In this document: positions 5,877 to 9,496 of the stretch, one piece after another | Layout: every line of letters begins with the position of its first letter | Position numbering within the stretch: the stretch's first letter is position 1 | The notes under the pieces: generated by a model | What the model saw: the letters and a program-made list of their open reading frames with translations, nothing else | Database searches by the model: none | Told to the model about the DNA's origin: nothing | From: Saprospiraceae bacterium | GTDB lineage: Bacteria > Bacteroidota > Bacteroidia > Chitinophagales > Saprospiraceae | Direction: 5' to 3' | DNA: 9,496 bases | Assembly (NCBI GenBank): GCA_020630355.1 | Contig: JAHDBO010000059.1 | Span: forward strand, 1-9,496 | Position numbers and translations under genes: made by a program

Positions 5877-8800
5877 CAACAATAGCAACAAATAAAGAGC
5901 AAACAGAAGTTGTCCAACAAGTACAGCTACTTGGCGAATCCTATTTCAAGATAAGTGATAGTCATCGTTTAAGGCCATTTTTCATGACCATCGTCAGCGA
6001 TTCCGACCATTGGATGTTTATTGGTAGTAATGGAGGACTGACTGCTGGTCGGAAAAATGCGGAATTTGCACTTTTTCCCTATTACACCGATGACAAAATC
6101 ATTGAATCCATAGAAACCACTGGTTGTAAAACCATTTTTAGAATAAAAAAAGGTGCTGAAACGCTAATCTGGGAGCCCTTCTCCAAACGGGATGAAGCGA
6201 AGTATGACTTTAGCAGAAATTTATATAAAAACTACTACGGCAACAAGATTGTCTTTGAAGAAATCAATCACAGCCTAGGCTTAAAATTTCAATATCAATG
6301 GGCTTCTAGTGATAAATATGGTTTTGTCCGCACCGCTTATTTGCACAACCTAAATGAAGCAGCACTACAAATAGAACTATTGGACGGACTCCAAAATATT
6401 ATCCCTTATGGTGTGGGAAGTTATACCCAGAATTTTTATAGTAATCTCGTGGATGCCTATAAACGCAACGAACTGCTGACTGATGCTGGTCTAGGAATAT
6501 ATGCATTAAGCGCCATCATTGTCGACAGAGCCGAGCCGAGCGAAGCCTTGAAAGCCAACGTCGCTTGGTCAACTGGTTTGGACGTAGAAAATCACTTGGT
6601 ATCTTCGCTTCAAGTCGATGATTTCAGAAAAGGAAAAGCCATTCGCTCCGAGCAGGATGTCAAAGCAGAAAAAGGGGCTTACCTCCTGCAAACTTCCTTG
6701 AAGCTAGGAGCAAATGATACTAAACGCTGGCAAATCATCGCCAATGTAAACCAAAGCCAATCGGATGTCATTGCGCTTTCACAAACGATTCAAAAAACAG
6801 ACAAGCTCTCTCAAGTCCTAGCAGAAGACATTGATTTGGGCAGCCGAAAACTGGAAGCACTAGTCGGTGCAGCGGATGGGTTGCAATGTACTTCCGATGA
6901 TTTGATGAATGCTAGACATTTCTCTAACACCATGTTCAACATCATGCGTGGTGGCATTTTTGATGAGCATTATCAAATCGAAAAGTCTGACTTTATTCCT
7001 TATATCGTCAAAGCAAATAAGCATTTGCAAGGACTGGCAGCACTGGATAAATTACCAGACTTTTTCTCCTTATCAGAACTGAAGGCAATCGCACAGCAAA
7101 GCGAAAACGCCGATTTCAAACGATTGTGCTTAGAATATCTACCGCTCAAATTCAGTCGCCGACACGGAGACCCTAGCCGACCTTGGAATGTTTTCTCTAT
7201 CAATACTAGAAATGAAGCGGATAACTCCAAAGTACTCGATTATCAAGGCAATTGGCGGGATATTTTTCAGAATTGGGAGGCACTAGCACTCTCCTACCCT
7301 GACTTCATCGAAAGCATGATTTGCAAGTTCTTGAATGCTTCTACTTTTGATGGATACAACCCCTATCGAGTGACCAAAGGTGGCTTTGATTGGGAAAGTA
7401 TCGAACCAGACGACCCTTGGTCGTATATCGGTTACTGGGGCGACCACCAGATTATTTATTTATTGAAATTTTTAGAATTTTCTGAAAATTATCGCCCAGG
7501 CAAATTGGAAGCTGCTTTTCAGGAGGAACTATTCGTTTATGCTAATGTACCCTATAAAATTAAGTCTTTTGAAGACATTCTAAAAAATCCAAAAGACACT
7601 ATCTTATTTGACGAACACTTGGATAAAACCATCCGAGCGGAACGGGAAAAACAAGGGGCGGATGCTGCGCTTTTATCAAGTGCAACCGAGTCGATTTATA
7701 AAGTCAATTTCCTAGAAAAAATCCTAGCAACCGTACTAGCAAAACTGTCCAATTTTATCCCTGAAGGAGGAATATGGATGAACACGCAGCGCCCAGAATG
7801 GAACGATGCGAATAATGCCCTTGTCGGGAATGGCGTCTCGATGGTGACCTTGTATTATTTGAGACGATTCATGAGTTTCTTAGAGCAACTCCTAGGAAAA
7901 GTAAGCCTTGAAACGGTCTCGGTATCATCGGAGTTAGTTGATTTTTATAAAAAAGTACAACATACCTTCGAAGCCCATCAAGGCTTACTAAAAGGAAGTA
8001 TCAATGATAAAGACAGGATGACGGTCTTATCCGAGTTGGGTTCGGCTGCTAGTGATTATAGAAATACGATTTATAAAGAGGCCTTTAGTGGTCAAAAAGA
8101 AGCCGTTGCTATTCAGGACCTGCTTCAATTTACCCAACTGACACTGCGCTATCTAGAACATTCTATCGATGCCAATCGCAGAGCCGATAAATTGTATCAT
8201 GCTTACAATTTGATGACTATCGAAAATGACAATTCCGTTTCGATTGATTATTTGGATGAGATGCTAGAAGGGCAAGTCGCTGTGCTAAGTGCGAAGTACT
8301 TGAATGCACAAGAGACCATAGAAACTTTGGATGCTTTAAAAGCCAGTGCCCTGTTCCGAGCGGATCAATATTCCTACATCCTCTATCCGAATAAGGAATT
8401 ACCAAGATTCTTGGAAAAAAACAATGTTCCAGAGGAGGCCGTCTTAAAAAATGGATTGCTCAGTCGATTAATTGAAGATGAAGACAGCAGTATCATCGAA
8501 CGGGATGTACTAGGGAATTATCACTTCAACGGCAATTTCAAAAATGCGGATGACCTCAAGGATGGCTTGTCCCAACTGCCTCCCCGTTACAGTAAGTTAC
8601 TGGCAAATTCACCGCAAGTTCTAGAACTTTTTGAGACGGTTTTCAATCATAAAGCATTCACAGGCCGCTCGGGTACTTTCTTCGGTTACGAAGGGCTTGG
8701 TTCTATTTATTGGCACATGGTTTCCAAACTGCTGCTTGCTGTTGAAGAATGTAGCTTGCAAGCTATTGAAAACAAGGAAGACGACTTCATCGTCGGTCGA

Positions 8801-9310
8801 TTGCTAGATCATTTTTACGAAATACAAGCAGGAATTGGTGTACACAAACCACCTCAACTTTACGGTGCGTTCCCGACCGATGCCTACTCTCACACACCAG
8901 CAGGAAAAGGCGCGCAGCAACCGGGCATGACTGGTCAGGTGAAGGAAGATGTACTGAGCCGTTTTGGCGAATTGGGAGTTTTCATCCGCTCAGGACGATT
9001 GGTTTTCAATCCCTGCTTACTTCGGAAATCAGAATTTTTATCCGAGGAAAAGAAAATGATTTTTATTGACAAATCAGGTCAGCGAACTAGTCTAAACATC
9101 CCTAGCAACTGCTTAGGATTCACCTATTGTCAAGTGCCTGTTGTTTACCACATTGCTAGTGAAAACAGCATTGAAATATTGGACAAGGATGGAAATACGA
9201 ATCTTATTGAAGGCCTAAGCATTGACAAAGCGACAAGTGAAGCCATCTTCTTGAGGACAGGACAGATTAAGCAATTGGATGTATTTGTACAAGAAACTAT
9301 TCTAAAATGA
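5870..9310 (+). CDS. Large GH94/GH149-type inverting glycoside phosphorylase, probably beta-1,3-oligoglucan phosphorylase
   Basis: This 1146-residue protein without a signal peptide should be cytoplasmic. It carries the ordered hallmarks of clan GH-Q phosphorylases. An N-terminal beta-sandwich has SNGGLTAGR (53-61) and LFPYYTDDK. The (alpha/alpha)6 barrel begins with NWRDIFQN (461-468), the counterpart of 'YRDxxQD' in GH94. It continues with DDPW (514-517) and PEWNDANN (642-649), where Asp646 aligns with the catalytic acid of the GH94 'DWND' motif. His1008 and Thr1021-Gly1022 match the phosphate-binding His and Thr-Gly, and GRLVFNPCL (1042-1050) matches 'GLrIDPCiP'. At about 1100 residues it fits GH149 (beta-1,3-oligoglucan phosphorylases of Euglena and bacteria) better than GH94 (about 800). 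The expected reaction is phosphorolysis of beta-glucan oligosaccharides to alpha-glucose 1-phosphate. It is 24 bases after the lipoprotein glycosidase and overlaps the next gene by 4 bases. The clan is fairly sure; family and substrate are inferred. Confidence 0.75.
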   Translation: MNATIATNKEQTEVVQQVQLLGESYFKISDSHRLRPFFMTIVSDSDHWMFIGSNGGLTAGRKNAEFALFPYYTDDKIIESIETTGCKTIFRIKKGAETLIWEPFSKRDEAKYDFSRNLYKNYYGNKIVFEEINHSLGLKFQYQWASSDKYGFVRTAYLHNLNEAALQIELLDGLQNIIPYGVGSYTQNFYSNLVDAYKRNELLTDAGLGIYALSAIIVDRAEPSEALKANVAWSTGLDVENHLVSSLQVDDFRKGKAIRSEQDVKAEKGAYLLQTSLKLGANDTKRWQIIANVNQSQSDVIALSQTIQKTDKLSQVLAEDIDLGSRKLEALVGAADGLQCTSDDLMNARHFSNTMFNIMRGGIFDEHYQIEKSDFIPYIVKANKHLQGLAALDKLPDFFSLSELKAIAQQSENADFKRLCLEYLPLKFSRRHGDPSRPWNVFSINTRNEADNSKVLDYQGNWRDIFQNWEALALSYPDFIESMICKFLNASTFDGYNPYRVTKGGFDWESIEPDDPWSYIGYWGDHQIIYLLKFLEFSENYRPGKLEAAFQEELFVYANVPYKIKSFEDILKNPKDTILFDEHLDKTIRAEREKQGADAALLSSATESIYKVNFLEKILATVLAKLSNFIPEGGIWMNTQRPEWNDANNALVGNGVSMVTLYYLRRFMSFLEQLLGKVSLETVSVSSELVDFYKKVQHTFEAHQGLLKGSINDKDRMTVLSELGSAASDYRNTIYKEAFSGQKEAVAIQDLLQFTQLTLRYLEHSIDANRRADKLYHAYNLMTIENDNSVSIDYLDEMLEGQVAVLSAKYLNAQETIETLDALKASALFRADQYSYILYPNKELPRFLEKNNVPEEAVLKNGLLSRLIEDEDSSIIERDVLGNYHFNGNFKNADDLKDGLSQLPPRYSKLLANSPQVLELFETVFNHKAFTGRSGTFFGYEGLGSIYWHMVSKLLLAVEECSLQAIENKEDDFIVGRLLDHFYEIQAGIGVHKPPQLYGAFPTDAYSHTPAGKGAQQPGMTGQVKEDVLSRFGELGVFIRSGRLVFNPCLLRKSEFLSEEKKMIFIDKSGQRTSLNIPSNCLGFTYCQVPVVYHIASENSIEILDKDGNTNLIEGLSIDKATSEAIFLRTGQIKQLDVFVQETILK

Positions 9311-9496
9311 GGCTATCGAGAAATATATTCCTTGTTTTGATATTTCTTGCTGGACTGTTCTCTTGTCAAACAGTCCAACAGGAAGCACCAAAACTAAAAA
9401 CGGCTGCTGAAATCCTCGGCAACCCCGATTACCAAGCCATATCTTATGGGGGCTATCGGGCAAAAAGCAGAGAGGTACAGCCCACTTTGGCAGAAT
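9307..9496 (+). CDS. Lipoprotein, N-terminal part only, possibly a GH17-type glycosidase (runs off window)
   Basis: Only the first 63 codons are present. The ATG overlaps the previous stop in an ATGA (4-base overlap), so translational coupling is likely. Residues 1-19 are a lipoprotein signal peptide (RNIFLVLIFLAGLFS) and Cys20 is the lipidation site in the lipobox LFSC. After a short polar linker comes TAAEILGNPDYQAISYGGYR (32-51) and then EVQPTLAE. To my recollection this opening resembles Bacteroidota lipoproteins with a GH17-like beta-1,3-glucanase barrel, but no catalytic residue lies inside the window. It should be an envelope protein working with the upstream glycosidase. Confidence 0.7.
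   Translation, partial: MRLSRNIFLVLIFLAGLFSCQTVQQEAPKLKTAAEILGNPDYQAISYGGYRAKSREVQPTLAE

Overview
The window looks like chromosomal DNA from a Bacteroidota bacterium. The evidence is a type IX secretion (T9SS) C-terminal sorting domain on one protein and a second apparent sorting domain behind another gene, two lipoproteins with Bacteroidota-like signal peptides, AT-leaning codon use, and starts without clear Shine-Dalgarno sites. A free-living polysaccharide degrader (Saprospiria, Flavobacteriia or Cytophagia type) is the likeliest source. The genus cannot be fixed from the sequence. All convincing genes are on the + strand.

Left part (1-2192): the 3' part of a GH1 beta-glucosidase-type gene, then a metallo-beta-lactamase-fold hydrolase. 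Between them is an 87-codon open stretch in the same frame as GH1, separated from it only by a TAA. It reads like a T9SS sorting domain, so GH1 may have lost its secretion tail by a nonsense change. The stretch ends 2 nt before the next start codon, as expected if it was once the end of the upstream gene.

Middle (2275-3972): a single secreted protein with a signal peptide, a CBM9/DOMON-like beta-sandwich, an endonuclease/exonuclease/phosphatase (EEP) domain and a T9SS sorting domain. It probably acts on extracellular nucleic acid or another phosphodiester. It is followed by almost 600 bases without a gene. These hold nested inverted repeats with a possible terminator, then a run of five 11-bp direct-repeat units and a possible Bacteroidota-type promoter.

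Right part (4565-9496, continuing beyond the window): a tight operon of three genes. They are a lipoprotein (beta/alpha)8 glycosidase, a 1146-residue cytoplasmic protein with the marks of a GH94/GH149-type inverting phosphorylase, and the start of another lipoprotein that resembles GH17-type glycosidases. The best reading is a beta-glucan pathway, probably beta-1,3-glucan (laminarin type). The two envelope lipoproteins would cut or remodel the glucan, and the cytoplasmic phosphorylase would release glucose 1-phosphate from imported oligosaccharides. The GH1 enzyme at the left edge could finish remaining beta-glucosides, though it belongs to a separate transcription unit. The substrate is inferred from family resemblance and context, not shown directly.
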